A DNA stretch of 64,000 bases from Chroococcidiopsis sp. CCMEE 29 (GCF_023558375.1 NZ_CP083761.1:4481001-4545000), one strand, 5' to 3'; shown: positions 53,280-62,710, counted from the first letter of the stretch. Numbers and translations: made by a program. The notes: generated by a model not told the origin, from the letters alone.

Positions 53280-56174
53280 ATGTCTATTTTTGCCCGTTTG
53301 CGCCAACATCGGCTGCTGCTTTTACTATTCAGCTTCTGCCTAGGTACGGTACTAATAGTCACCGGCTCCTTCGTAATTTCCAGCCAACTGGTTGTTGCTG
53401 AGTCCCAGCGTCCAGCTACACAATCACCCGCATCCCCAGAGAAGCCAACGCTTTCTGTTACCGAAAATGTCCGCAAGACGGTGCTAGAGAATGGTCTCAC
53501 CGTCCTGACAAAGGAAGTACACACTGCGCCAGTGGCAAGCGTGCAGGTGTGGTATAAGGTAGGGTCGCGCAACGAAGCGCCAGGGGTCAATGGAATCGCC
53601 CACCAGCTGGAACATATGCTATTTAAAGGCACCACTAGCCGTCCAATTCAGTTTGGTCGATTGTTTAGTGCGCTGGGGAGCGATTCTAATGCCTTCACTA
53701 GCTATGACCAAACAGCTTACTTTGGTACTGTAGAGCGGAACAAATTGAAGGCACTGCTAGAGCTGGAAGCAGATCGGATGCAGAATTCATTGATTAATGC
53801 TGAGCAGCTGGAGAGTGAAAAACGTGTAGTAATTTCGGAGTTACAGGGGTACGAAAATAGCCCTGACTATCGCCTCAGTCGTGCCGTGATGCGTGCTGCT
53901 TTTCCAAACTCAGCTTATGGGTTACCTGTAGGTGGCACTAAGGCAGACGTTGAGAAGTTTACCGTTGAGCAGGTAAGAAAGTACTACCGCAATTACTACA
54001 GCCCTGAAAATGCCACTCTAGTAATTGTCGGGGATTTTGAGACCCAACCGACGCTCTCAGCGGTCAAAGAGATCTTTGGTAAAGTTCCCAATGCTGAGGG
54101 GTCAGGGGTCAGGGGTCAGGGGTCAGGGATTAGAAGAGCAGGGGAAGCAGGGGAAGCAGAGGAAGCAGGGGGAGCAGAGGAGGAAATTCAATCCAAAATC
54201 CCCTCGCCCCTCGCCTCTCGCCCCTCGCCCCTGATCTTGCGAGAACCTGGAGCGGCAGCACTATTGCAGGTAGTTTATCCACTACCCGATGTGAATCATC
54301 CGGATGTGCCAGCACTGGATGTGATGGATTACATCTTGACAGAAGGACGCACTTCTCGCCTCTATCAAGCTTTGGTAGAATCGGGTTTAGCCAGTGATGC
54401 TGGCGGTTATGTTGCTAGCTTAATGGAATCTGGTTGGTATAAGTTGGCAGCAACAGCAGCTCCGGGTCAAAAGTTGGCAAAAATTGACTCGGTTTTGCAA
54501 CAAGCGATCGCCAACTTACGGGAAAAAGGCGTAACCGCAGAAGAGCTGAATCGCGCTAAGGCACAACTACGAGCTACCATCATTCTGAACAACCGCGATA
54601 TCAGCAGTCAAGCAATGCAGCTGGGCTATGACCAGACAACGGCGGGCGATTATCGCTACACAGACCGCTACCTAGCAGCAATTGAAAAAGTAAGTGCAGC
54701 GGATGTAAAGCGTGTGGCAACAAACTATGTTGCTCCTGCCAAGCGGACAGCTGGCTTATTTGAGCCAACTCAGATCGAAGGAAAACAAAGTCCTGCGGCA
54801 ACAGGTTCTACGCAAATTACTGAAAACTTCAGTCCTGGCGAACCTGTAGACCCTGCCGAGGTAGCAAAGTACCTTCCACCTGTAGATACAACAAAAACCC
54901 CCACTACGCGATCGCTACCAGAACAATTCACACTCTCAAATGGTCTAGATGTACTCCTTCTACCTGACCCTAGCACGCCAACAGTGACGCTGAGTGGCTA
55001 CATTAGAGGCGGGACGGAATTTGATATAGAAAACAAAGCTGGTTTGGCGGCTCTAACTGCAGAAAACCTGATGAATGGGACTAAGAGCAAAGATGCTTTA
55101 ACGCTTGCCAAAGCTTTAGAAGATCGAGGCGCGAGTCTGAGCTTTGGAGCCAACCGTGAGGGAGTAAGTGTTGATGGGTATAGCTTAGCAACGGACCTAC
55201 CCATCCTGATTCAGACTTTTGCTGATGTGGTGCAAAATGCTACTTTCCCAACCAAGGAATTGGAACTCTCGCGTCAGCGAGCCTTGGCTGCTCTCAAGCT
55301 GGAATTAGATAACCCAGCGCGAGTAGCACAACGAACTTTCCAAAAGACAGTTTACCCGAAAAATCATCCCTTCCATACCTTCCCCATAGAAGACAGCCTG
55401 AAGCGGATCAGCCGTGCGGATGTGATGAAGTTTTATCAGGAACATTACCGTCCAGATCAGACAGTGCTGACTCTAGTGGGAGACTTTGAGCCAAAGGCAT
55501 TGCGATCGCTGCTGGAAAAACAGCTGAGTAACTGGAAAGCCAGTGGCAAGGCACCAACTGTGAACTATCCACCAGCACCGTTGCCAGCAAAAGTCGTTCA
55601 GCTCAACCCAGTCCTTCCTGGTAAAACTCAGGCGATTACCTTGATGGGGTACCGAGGTATTGACCGGAAAGACCCGCGCTACTACAGCTCATTGGTGCTA
55701 AACGAGATTTTGGGTGGCAGTACATTATCAAGCCGGTTGGGAACGGAAATTCGCGATCGCCAAGGTTTGACATACGGCATTTACAGTTACTTCCAGGCTG
55801 GAAGACACCCCGGACCGTTCTTGATTCAGATGCAGACTTCTCCAGAAGATGCCCAACGAGCGATCGCCAGCACTCGCAGTTTGCTACAGCAGATCCACAA
55901 GCAAGGTGTGACCCAGGATGAAGTAGAGGCTGCTAAACGCTCCCTCACCAGTAGCTACACAGTTTCCCTGGCAAACCCTGATGATTTAGCTAGTAGGATT
56001 CTAATGAATAAAGTTTACGGTCTGGATGAAGAGGAACTACGTCAGTTTTCCCAAAAAATTCAGGCAGTCACGCTTGCTCAGGTCAATCAGGCTGCTAAAG
56101 AGTTACTCCAACCAGATAAGTTGGTTGTTGTGACGGCAGGACCAGGTGTTTCAGCAGCGCAAGGCAAGCAGTGA
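53280..56174 (+). CDS. Two-domain M16 zinc peptidase, membrane-anchored or secreted
   Basis: A 964-residue M16 peptidase with two half units. N-terminal hydrophobic segment (LLLLLFSFCLGTVLIVTGS) for export or anchoring. The first half carries the zinc motif HQLEH (His108, Glu111, His112); the second half begins near FTLSNGLDVLLLPDPSTPTV and lacks that motif (LTAENLMNGTKS) but has ILGGSTLSSRLGTEIRDRQGLTYG. So one active and one inactive half, as in pitrilysin and PqqL types. An insert near residues 273-318 is encoded by spacer-type tandem repeats. A substrate-degrading role in the periplasm is inferred. Confidence 0.9.
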   Translation: MSIFARLRQHRLLLLLFSFCLGTVLIVTGSFVISSQLVVAESQRPATQSPASPEKPTLSVTENVRKTVLENGLTVLTKEVHTAPVASVQVWYKVGSRNEAPGVNGIAHQLEHMLFKGTTSRPIQFGRLFSALGSDSNAFTSYDQTAYFGTVERNKLKALLELEADRMQNSLINAEQLESEKRVVISELQGYENSPDYRLSRAVMRAAFPNSAYGLPVGGTKADVEKFTVEQVRKYYRNYYSPENATLVIVGDFETQPTLSAVKEIFGKVPNAEGSGVRGQGSGIRRAGEAGEAEEAGGAEEEIQSKIPSPLASRPSPLILREPGAAALLQVVYPLPDVNHPDVPALDVMDYILTEGRTSRLYQALVESGLASDAGGYVASLMESGWYKLAATAAPGQKLAKIDSVLQQAIANLREKGVTAEELNRAKAQLRATIILNNRDISSQAMQLGYDQTTAGDYRYTDRYLAAIEKVSAADVKRVATNYVAPAKRTAGLFEPTQIEGKQSPAATGSTQITENFSPGEPVDPAEVAKYLPPVDTTKTPTTRSLPEQFTLSNGLDVLLLPDPSTPTVTLSGYIRGGTEFDIENKAGLAALTAENLMNGTKSKDALTLAKALEDRGASLSFGANREGVSVDGYSLATDLPILIQTFADVVQNATFPTKELELSRQRALAALKLELDNPARVAQRTFQKTVYPKNHPFHTFPIEDSLKRISRADVMKFYQEHYRPDQTVLTLVGDFEPKALRSLLEKQLSNWKASGKAPTVNYPPAPLPAKVVQLNPVLPGKTQAITLMGYRGIDRKDPRYYSSLVLNEILGGSTLSSRLGTEIRDRQGLTYGIYSYFQAGRHPGPFLIQMQTSPEDAQRAIASTRSLLQQIHKQGVTQDEVEAAKRSLTSSYTVSLANPDDLASRILMNKVYGLDEEELRQFSQKIQAVTLAQVNQAAKELLQPDKLVVVTAGPGVSAAQGKQ
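54096..54233 (+). repeat. Spacer-type repeats inside the M16 peptidase gene
   Basis: GGGGTCA heptamers (54098-54126), GGGGAAGCA nonamers (54139-54180), an ATTCAATCCAAAATCCC word and CCCCTCG heptamers (54203-54233), three spacer repeat families in a row, read through in frame as about 46 residues rich in Gly, Glu and Ala, then Ser-Pro. Confidence 0.92.
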
Positions 56175-56292
56175 GGAGAAAGGATGAAGGATGAGGAAGG
56201 GGGAAGGATAAATTTTCCCCATCTCCCCTGCCTTCCCTACTCCTCTTTTCTAACAAGGGAATGCAACTTGGAATAAGTTCTTTTTACTGCTT

Positions 56293-56811
56293 ATGATTGG
56301 GTTCAGTGCCAAAATCTACAACAGGTTGCTGCATCGGTGGCTAACACGGCAGATCTGGATAATTATGGGTTTGCTGCTTTGGATTGGGGTTGTCAGTACA
56401 ACTCCAGCTATTGCAGCTCCTGCTACCAATCCATCTGTGGATTTGCTCCGTCAACCGGCAACAGAAATCACGGTTAGTCTGAGCAATACAGCTAACGAAC
56501 TGAAGTTTTTTCCAGATCGCTTAGAATTTACTGCTAGCAAGCGTTATAAACTCCGGCTTACCAATCCCAGTCCTCAGAAGCACTATTTCACTGCCAAAGA
56601 CTTTGCCGATGTGATTTGGACACAAAAGGTTGAAGCAGGCAATGTGGAAGTCAAAGGAGCGATTCATGAGCTAGAACTGAAGCCTGGAGCTGAGGCAGAA
56701 TGGGTTTTTGTTCCCCTCAAGTCAGGAACTTATTCTTTACGTTGTCCCATACCAGGACACACTGAAGCAGGGATGAAGGGAGAGATAGCGATCGCGTCAA
56801 ATGCAGGATAA
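56293..56811 (+). CDS. Membrane-anchored or exported cupredoxin-like protein
   Basis: A 172-residue blue-copper-fold protein. N-terminal basic stretch and hydrophobic helix (IWIIMGLLLWIGVVST) with a possible AIA cleavage site. The cupredoxin domain begins near ITVSLSNTANELKFFPDRLEF. Ligand set: His in PSPQKHYF, then Cys, His and Met in SLRCPIPGHTEAGMKG, a complete type 1 copper site. It could carry electrons or sense copper at the thylakoid or periplasm; it is not plastocyanin by its spacing. Start at 56293. Alone between the M16 peptidase and map. Confidence 0.82.
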   Translation: MIGFSAKIYNRLLHRWLTRQIWIIMGLLLWIGVVSTTPAIAAPATNPSVDLLRQPATEITVSLSNTANELKFFPDRLEFTASKRYKLRLTNPSPQKHYFTAKDFADVIWTQKVEAGNVEVKGAIHELELKPGAEAEWVFVPLKSGTYSLRCPIPGHTEAGMKGEIAIASNAG

Positions 56812-57084
56812 TACTAACGGCACTCAATAGCAGTTTCAATCTCTTCCAATTGGTGATGCCAATCAAATGGGGAATTAAATTTAACTTAAAATATAAAAGG
56901 AATAATCGATTAACCTGGGCAAGAGACTTGCTCGATAAGACAATTGCAGCAAGAAGCGCAGCTCCGTGTGAGAGTAGCTATCTTCAGTCGTCATCCAGGC
57001 GGTTGTAAATAACTGCTGATTTCAATCGGTGAGGCAATTGCTTTATCTGATTGATGTAAACCGCTTAACTACCTCTTAATTTCC

Positions 57085-57915
57085 ATGAACATCTTTAGTA
57101 ATCTGCTTTCTCAACCAGCACAAGCCCCGCGTCAAAAGAAACAACGTCGAGGAATTGAAATTAAATCTGAGCGTGAACTTGAAATCATGCGGCAGTCAGC
57201 GAAGATTGTGGCAACGGTGCTGAAAGAGATTTCAGAGATGGTACAGCCGGGAATGACGACTGCTGATTTAGATGCTTATGCAGAAAAGCGCATCCGCGAG
57301 ATGGGCGCCACTCCTAGCTTTAAGGGCTATCATGGCTTTCCGGCTTCAATCTGTGCCAGTGTTAATAACGAAGTCGTGCATGGCATCCCTAACTCCAAAA
57401 AATTACTACGGGCAGGAGATGTCTTAAAAGTAGATACTGGTGCTTATCAGCAGGGCTATCATGGTGACTCCTGCATTACAATCCCGGTAGGAGGCGAAGT
57501 TACCCCAGAAGCGGCTAAACTGATTCGCGTGGCAGAAGAAGCCCTTTACAAAGGTATTGAACAGGTTAAAGCGGGGAACTACCTACTCGACCTAGCTGGG
57601 GCAATTCAAGACCATGTGGAAGCAAATGGGTTCAGTATAGTAGAGGACTTTACCGGACACGGTGTCGGTCGTAACCTGCATGAGGAACCCTCAGTATTTA
57701 ACTTCCGCACCCGTGAGATGCCTAATGTTAAGCTGCGTGCAGGGATGACGCTGGCAATTGAGCCAATTGTAAATGCAGGCTCTAAGTTCACGCGCACATT
57801 GTCAGATCGATGGACAGCTGTGACAGTGGATAATTCCCTATCGGCTCAGTTTGAGCATACAGTGTTGGTAACAGCAGATGGTTATGAAATTTTGACTGAT
57901 CGCTCCAAAGTCTAA
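57085..57915 (+). CDS. map: Methionine aminopeptidase type I
   Basis: Removes the initiator methionine; dinuclear metal enzyme of 276 residues. An N-terminal extension of ~25 residues ([19 protein letters not shown]) precedes the catalytic domain: [23 protein letters not shown], the metal ligands Asp in KVDTGAY and YHGDS, His in [12 protein letters not shown], Glu in AIEPIV and Glu in QFEHTVLV. The extension is longer than in the minimal form but lacks a zinc finger. Single gene; a GTAGGGGC-type palindrome lies 17 bp after the stop. Confidence 0.95.
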   Translation: MNIFSNLLSQPAQAPRQKKQRRGIEIKSERELEIMRQSAKIVATVLKEISEMVQPGMTTADLDAYAEKRIREMGATPSFKGYHGFPASICASVNNEVVHGIPNSKKLLRAGDVLKVDTGAYQQGYHGDSCITIPVGGEVTPEAAKLIRVAEEALYKGIEQVKAGNYLLDLAGAIQDHVEANGFSIVEDFTGHGVGRNLHEEPSVFNFRTREMPNVKLRAGMTLAIEPIVNAGSKFTRTLSDRWTAVTVDNSLSAQFEHTVLVTADGYEILTDRSKV

Positions 57916-57932
57916 AAATTTCCTACCGATGG

Positions 57933-57997
57933 GTAGGGGTGGGTTGATCGACTTCTACATTGTTTTCCACTGAGAGCTGGATTAAACCCGCCCCTAC
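57933..57997. repeat. GTAGGGGC-type palindromic repeat (copy E)
   Basis: GTAGGGGTGGGTTGAT at the left and GGATTAAACCCGCCCCTAC at the right, a 65-bp imperfect palindrome just 3' of map. Confidence 0.8.
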
Positions 57998-58108
57998 TAA
58001 TTTGTTTATTTAGTAAGTATAAAGGTTTTTGCAGGCAGTTGAATTACCCCTGTTACTTTGCGACAATTACACGTGTAACATTGTTTAGTTTCAAATAGGG
58101 GTAAATGA

Positions 58109-58900
58109 GTGAGCTATCAATTCATTGAAAAGCAAGTTTGTGTGAATGGACACAAAATTTTTTATTTAGAAGGAGGAATAGCATCAAACAAGGAGCCAAT
58201 CTTATTTGTACATGGATGGGCTGTATCAGTAGAGCCTTATCAAGAAATTATCAATGTTTTGTGTCAGCGCTATCAAGTCCTAGCGCCAGCTTTACCAGGC
58301 TTTGGAAAATCAGAAGGAGATGTATTCGATTGGAATTATAATGACTATGCAAGTTTTTTAATTACTTTTTTGCAAACATTAAATATTAAAAAAATCCATT
58401 TGATTGGACACTCTTTAGGAGGAGGAGTAAGTGCAACATTAGCAGCTTTAGAGCCTGCTATGTTCGGGAGTCTTGTCTTAGTAGATAGTACAGGTATTCC
58501 TGTAGAGCCTGTGCCGAAAGTATTGTTTCAAAGGCTGATTGAAATGACAGCCCAAACTCCACAAATAAAGTATCCTCAATTAAGTCAAGTCTTCCAAGCT
58601 TTTTTTTATAATGCTTTATTTAGAGCTCAAAATACTATCAAAATGTTATGGCTGTCATTAACGGAAGACTTAAAATCAATTTTGCCACAAATCAAATCTC
58701 CCTGTCTACTTGTGTGGGGTGCAAACGATCTCACGACTCCACTGATTGCTGGTCAAGAGTTTTCTCGACTGATTAAAGGTTCAAAGCTAGTAGTGGTGGA
58801 AGAAGGATATCATGAATGGAGTATTTTCTTTGTAGAAAAAATTGCCGATATTATTTTTAATTTTATAGATGAAGTTGAAAAGAGCAAATTAGTAAAATAG
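58109..58900 (+). CDS. Alpha/beta hydrolase (AT-rich gene)
   Basis: A 263-residue alpha/beta hydrolase. PILFVHGWAVS is the oxyanion region, LIGHSLGGGV the nucleophile elbow (Ser), LLVWGANDLTTP the acid Asp, and VVEEGYHEWSIF the His. The triad is complete. The GTG start at 58109 follows AGGGG at 58096-58100. Base use is clearly more AT-rich than in neighbours (runs such as TTTTTTTATAATG, many ATA and TTA codons), pointing to a transferred gene. Related to lysophospholipase/pimeloyl-ester hydrolases; substrate unknown. Confidence 0.85.
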   Translation: MSYQFIEKQVCVNGHKIFYLEGGIASNKEPILFVHGWAVSVEPYQEIINVLCQRYQVLAPALPGFGKSEGDVFDWNYNDYASFLITFLQTLNIKKIHLIGHSLGGGVSATLAALEPAMFGSLVLVDSTGIPVEPVPKVLFQRLIEMTAQTPQIKYPQLSQVFQAFFYNALFRAQNTIKMLWLSLTEDLKSILPQIKSPCLLVWGANDLTTPLIAGQEFSRLIKGSKLVVVEEGYHEWSIFFVEKIADIIFNFIDEVEKSKLVK

Positions 58901-58952
58901 AAAAAGAAATACTAAGCGATCGCCTTTTCTCCTCCGGACGACGGGAAGCCTG

Positions 58953-59186
58953 ATGCACAGCCTCTACAAAACAGACTTCTACGCTTGGATACAGGAACAT
59001 CCTAGTCTGAAGCCTTACCTTGAAGAAGCTCTACAGGAAGCCTATGAGAATGGCAGGGATTTAGCATCGGGAGAAACAAACCTTTCACTTTCAACTTTAC
59101 CAAAGGCATACTCGTAGAGACTGGAGAAAATTTTGAGCGATCGCTTCTATCCGGGTGAACCTGCAACCGATGACGTGATGGCATAA
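58953..59186 (+). pseudogene. DUF29 family remnant with central deletion and stop
   Basis: Reads MHSLYKTDFYAWIQ, then directly EHPSLKPYLEEALQEAYENG, then after KAYS a TAG (59115-59117), and in the same frame RLEKILSDRFYPGEP to the TAA at 59184. DUF29 proteins start LYxTDFYAW and end with NPSLKPYLEEALxEAYxxAR and a TFPxxCPYxxxQILDDxFYP block. So about 90 central residues are missing and one stop interrupts the C-terminus. Function of DUF29 unknown; this copy is dead. Confidence 0.8.
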
Positions 59187-59208
59187 TCGGAAGCTTACAG
59201 CCCCTAGT

Positions 59209-60000
59209 TCAGTCAATATTGATCGAAGTGGGTGCTGAGCCTACTGCACTAGCAGCTGTTAACGGTTTGCGATATTGGGCATACAAGCGATCGCGCCAGG
59301 CAAAAAATGGCTCATAAACACCACTATCAGCCAATCCCGGTACACCTTTGCCTCTTAGAGTTGCTGGTAGATCTAGATAGGGTCCAGCCGGGAACTTGAT
59401 GAGCATGGACAAACCAGCCACTGCTAGATCTGCTAGTGTCGGCTGATCTCCCACTAAATAAGGACTATCGGACAGCAGCAAACATAGAGCTTCTAAGTCT
59501 TGCTTTAGGTCTGCTGTAGCTGACTTCACCGCATCGGGTCCATATCCTACCCCAAACCCTAAAACTTTCAGCACATCGCTGGGAACACCTTCGACTAGAT
59601 TCCTAACAATATCTGGTGTTGTCGTAGGTAATAGTGACTTACGTAAGGTTTGATCCTGGCTAATTGCCTCAAACAATACCTTTCGACTTTTGATGCCAAT
59701 CGACTCATCTGCCCATTCTTCCATCAGCAAACACAGCCCCCGTTGCTTCGGATCTGTTGGAATCAGCGGGCGATTGGGATATTGGCGATCTAGATACTTA
59801 GCAATCTCAGTTGAATCCGCAATAATTTGATTGCCATCTTTAAGCACTGGTACTTTCCTTTGCCCAGTCGTGCGGAAAAGATCCACTTGTCCAATTCCTG
59901 GCGCTACCTCAATTTTGCGGTACTCTAAGCCTTTGTAGTCTAGAATCAAACGCACTTTTTCCGAATACTGAGACAGTTCAAATTGGTATAACTCTAGCAT
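59209..60000 (-). CDS. Glutathione S-transferase family protein
   Basis: A 263-residue GST. Thioredoxin-fold N-terminus MLELYQFELSQYSEKVRLILDYKGLEY, with a Ser in the catalytic position (QYSEKVR), GQRKVPVLKDGNQIIADSTEI binding the glutathione backbone, and a helical C-terminal domain with YLVGDQPTLADLAVAGL, the usual N-capping Asp. It uses glutathione, which is kept reduced by the Gor encoded elsewhere in the window. It may handle electrophiles or peroxides; the substrate is unknown. Confidence 0.9.
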   Translation of the reverse strand: MLELYQFELSQYSEKVRLILDYKGLEYRKIEVAPGIGQVDLFRTTGQRKVPVLKDGNQIIADSTEIAKYLDRQYPNRPLIPTDPKQRGLCLLMEEWADESIGIKSRKVLFEAISQDQTLRKSLLPTTTPDIVRNLVEGVPSDVLKVLGFGVGYGPDAVKSATADLKQDLEALCLLLSDSPYLVGDQPTLADLAVAGLSMLIKFPAGPYLDLPATLRGKGVPGLADSGVYEPFFAWRDRLYAQYRKPLTAASAVGSAPTSINID

Positions 60001-60237
60001 TTTGCCTCTGCTTTAGTATATTTGTGAACTTGCTACAAACTTCTAGTCTTAAATTTATAGTAGTTTTGTTTAAGCTTCAAAGGTCTATTTATTTAGCAAC
60101 TAGTACCACTAGGAGTACTGAATAAATAATCTAATTATTTTGACAAGTTATAAAGTTCCTAGCATGAAAATGTAAAGCAGGCTGCTAAAAAGCTGTGTCT
60201 CTTCTTTTTTAAATAAAGGCATGAAATTAAAACAATG

Positions 60238-60263
60238 CTCCCTCAGCTTAGTATCTGAGGGAG
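60238..60263 (-). terminator. Probable terminator of the GlsB-type gene
   Basis: Perfect 9-bp stem CTCCCTCAG/CTGAGGGAG with an 8-base loop, followed on the minus strand by CATTGTTTTAATTT. Lies 40 bp after the stop of the gene at 60303-60578. Confidence 0.65.
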
Positions 60264-60302
60264 ACATAGAAAAATACTTGCAACTCAACAATTTTTTTAT
60301 TC

Positions 60303-60578
60303 TTATGCAGTCCGGCGGGTAAATAAACCCCAAAGAAATAGCACGATAATTGCACCTAAGACTGCGAAAATAATACCAGGTAGGGTCAAAGCTCCAGCTG
60401 CTGCAGCCCCTGCTCCACCAATTCCCAGCTGGCTACCTAACCAACCTCCAACTAACGCACCTACGATACCCAAAATCATCGTGGCAAGAATTCCGCCGCC
60501 CTGATGTCCGGGGTAAATAGCTTTCGCGATCGCTCCAGCAATTAGTCCTAATACGATCCACGCAAGTAAATTCCACAT
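60303..60578 (-). CDS. GlsB/YeaQ/YmgE family membrane protein
   Basis: A 91-residue, three-helix, Gly/Ala-rich membrane protein of the transglycosylase-associated/YeaQ family: WNLLAWIVLGLIAGAIAKAI, then GGGILATMILGIVGALVGGWLG, then LPGIIFAVLGAIIVLFLWGLF and a basic end. Members are induced by stress in several bacteria. Start ATG at 60578 with AGGAGAAGAG a few bases upstream. Monocistronic with its own hairpin terminator. Biochemical function unknown. Confidence 0.9.
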   Translation of the reverse strand: MWNLLAWIVLGLIAGAIAKAIYPGHQGGGILATMILGIVGALVGGWLGSQLGIGGAGAAAAGALTLPGIIFAVLGAIIVLFLWGLFTRRTA

Positions 60579-61230
60579 GTTTCTCTTCTCCTGACTTAAA
60601 CTTTATTTAACTTCAATATGTATAATATATGACTTAAAACCTCAATAATGCCTCTATCTCAGGGAGTAACCTAAAGACGTAGAAGTGTATCGTTAATTCA
60701 ACATCATTTAGAGTTAACTAAAGCCATATAACAATATTCTGATAATTTTGCACTTTATTTTCAATCCTCCAATAGCAGTAGTAAATTAAAGTAGATTAAA
60801 ACATTATATCTATCATAAGAATTATCTCGCTACAGCCCATGGTGATGATTAAGACTGTAACTGTTTTAGGACTGTAACTTCTTAGCTTTTTAGTTGAATT
60901 TAAGACAACAAAAATTCCTCTGTTCAGAAGAAAGTGTAGCGATCGCTACAAGCAGTGATTTACCCTGGCTTAGGCTTAAATAACTCCGCACGAAGAACCC
61001 TGTTTTTACAGAGAATTTTTTGATGGGTCAACCCTCAGGCTGCTTTATGCTTAGTGCCTTTCTAGCCCTGTAGCGGCTTCACTGCAGTAAAGTTAGAAAT
61101 CATCACTAGCATTGTCTTGCTGCCATCTTTAATACTTCTAAAGTTAGATTTTTGTGAAGTTTGTCAAACTTTAGGTAACTATAAATGTTATAAATCTTAA
61201 GAATTTTGGCAATACAAGAGGAAAGAATCA
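60579..61230. other. Gene-free spacer (652 bp) before the fasciclin gene
   Basis: No convincing frame, tRNA or known RNA. AT-rich on the left; 60940-61080 is of mixed composition with an AGCGATCGCT palindrome (60948-60957). Upstream control sequence for the divergent GlsB-type and fasciclin genes is expected here. Confidence 0.4.
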
Positions 61231-61923
61231 GTGATAAAAACTCAAAGTCACAACAATTTGCTCAAGAAGCTGGGTAGCTTGGTTGGAGTAGCAGGTGTCA
61301 GTATCCTCCTTGGTCTTCCAGTTGGGGCGCAGCAGCAGGGTGGAGCCCTCAATCCTAGACCGAGTATTTTTGATGAGCCTACCTACAGCCGTCCTCGCCC
61401 GACTGAAACAGCGCCAGCAGCACCCACCACACCCCCGACTGAAACAGCGCCAGCAGCACCCACCACACCTTCTCCAGCTCCTGAGGGAGCAACTGGAACA
61501 ACATCGAGCGATAATTTAGTGACTCTGGCAGCGTCGAATGATTCCTTCAAAACCTTGACAGCCGCCTTGAAAGCGGCAGGGTTGACAGAAACCTTATCAG
61601 GAGAAGGCCCCTTTACAGTTTTTGCTCCAACAGATGCAGCGTTCGCCGCACTGCCACAAGATGCCTTGCAAGAATTATTGAAGCCAGAGAATAAAGACAT
61701 CCTAGTTAAGATTTTGACTTACCATGTGGTTCCGGGCAGAGTCACGTCCACCGACCTGAAATCTGGCGAAGTCAAAACAGTTGAAGGAGACCCAGTTAAC
61801 GTTAAAGTCGATCCGACTGCGGGTGTGACGGTAAATGAGGCTAAGGTAGTTCAGCCAGACATCCAAGCTAGCAACGGTGTTATTCATGCGATTGATAAGC
61901 TGATTCTGCCCCCTAGTCTCTAG
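61231..61923 (+). CDS. Secreted fasciclin (FAS1) domain protein
   Basis: A 230-residue exported protein. Signal peptide (LLKKLGSLVGVAGVSILLGLPVG) with AQQ after the cut, a Pro/Thr/Ala-rich linker with two exact copies of PTETAPAAPTTP, then one FAS1 domain: NLVTLAASNDSFKTLTAALKAA, TVFAPTDAAFAAL (H1/FAS motif), LTYHVVPGR and NGVIHAIDKLILP. FAS1 domains mediate adhesion or matrix contact. GTG start at 61231 with AGAGGAAAG upstream. A strong terminator follows. Confidence 0.92.
   Translation: MIKTQSHNNLLKKLGSLVGVAGVSILLGLPVGAQQQGGALNPRPSIFDEPTYSRPRPTETAPAAPTTPPTETAPAAPTTPSPAPEGATGTTSSDNLVTLAASNDSFKTLTAALKAAGLTETLSGEGPFTVFAPTDAAFAALPQDALQELLKPENKDILVKILTYHVVPGRVTSTDLKSGEVKTVEGDPVNVKVDPTAGVTVNEAKVVQPDIQASNGVIHAIDKLILPPSL
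61398..61469 (+). repeat. Duplicated 36-bp linker unit in the fasciclin gene
   Basis: Two 36-bp copies starting CCGACTGAAACAGCGCCAGC, identical except the last base, coding for PTETAPAAPTTP twice. The linker can therefore change length by slippage. Confidence 0.9.
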
Positions 61924-61971
61924 ACTAGGCAGAAACTTGCCTGACTGCAATGAGTTGTGGAATATAAAGAT

Positions 61972-62008
61972 AAATCCCGTTCAAGTTAATGTTTGAACGG
62001 GATTTTTT
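61972..62008 (+). terminator. Intrinsic terminator after the fasciclin gene
   Basis: AAATCCCGTTCAA (61972-61984), 8-base loop, TTGAACGGGATTT (61993-62005) and a T run. A 13-bp perfect stem, the clearest terminator in the window. It also faces the convergent GNAT gene and could serve both directions. Confidence 0.93.
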
Positions 62009-62052
62009 CTGTTGATTGCCTTGTTTGTATTCTGACTGCAGATTATGCCAAT

Positions 62053-62634
62053 TCAGCGCTTCTCGAAGGGTGCTGAGGCTGTCCATTCCTCTTTCAAAAC
62101 GGAGTACATTCTCACATCGTGAAAGCTGCCCTTGGCAAACAGGTGTTGCCGCAATACGCCCTCAAATTTCATCCCAACTTTTTCCATCACCCGCGCGGAA
62201 GCTGTATTGGGAATTATACACCTGCCTTCAATTCGATTCAGCTTCATCATGCGAAACCCGAAGGTAATTACTGGGCAAACTGCCTCAGGCATATATCCTT
62301 GACCCCAATAGTTCCTAGAGAGAGCATAGCCAATTTCAGCCCGTGCTTGATCGGGAATCCAATTTGCCAGCCCACAGGTACCAATGATCTTATTATCTGC
62401 TATGTGTAGGATTCCCCAAGAAGCAAGCTGATGATTTTTGTAGCAATCCATGACCGCCCTAAGGAAGCGTTTAGTATCTTCAATAGATTCATGTACTGCC
62501 CACGTATTGTACTTTGGCACCACTGGATCAGAGGCATACTCATATATATCTGCTGCATCACCCCATCTTAGGGCTCGCAGCAGAAGACGTTCAGTTTTCA
62601 GGATCGGTAAATTATTAAATTTAGCTTCAGTCAC
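62053..62634 (-). CDS. GNAT N-acetyltransferase, RimJ/RimL type
   Basis: A 193-residue acetyltransferase. LKTERLLLRALRWGDAADIYEYASDP is the RimL-type opening, GTCGLANWIPDQARAEIGYALSRNYWGQGYMPEAV carries motif A with the acetyl-CoA loop (NYWGQGYM), and NTASARVMEKVGMKFEGVLRQHLF is motif B. GTG at 62634 is preferred because AAGGAAAG lies eight bases upstream; the TTG six codons earlier has no such site. It may acetylate a ribosomal protein N-terminus or a small amine. Confidence 0.88.
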   Translation of the reverse strand: MTEAKFNNLPILKTERLLLRALRWGDAADIYEYASDPVVPKYNTWAVHESIEDTKRFLRAVMDCYKNHQLASWGILHIADNKIIGTCGLANWIPDQARAEIGYALSRNYWGQGYMPEAVCPVITFGFRMMKLNRIEGRCIIPNTASARVMEKVGMKFEGVLRQHLFAKGSFHDVRMYSVLKEEWTASAPFEKR

Positions 62635-62710
62635 TGGGACTTTCCTTGCCAATAAACTTATATTTGCAGTCTTGCTTTTGCTTTGATACTGCCCAGTTTA
62701 CTGCCTGTTA

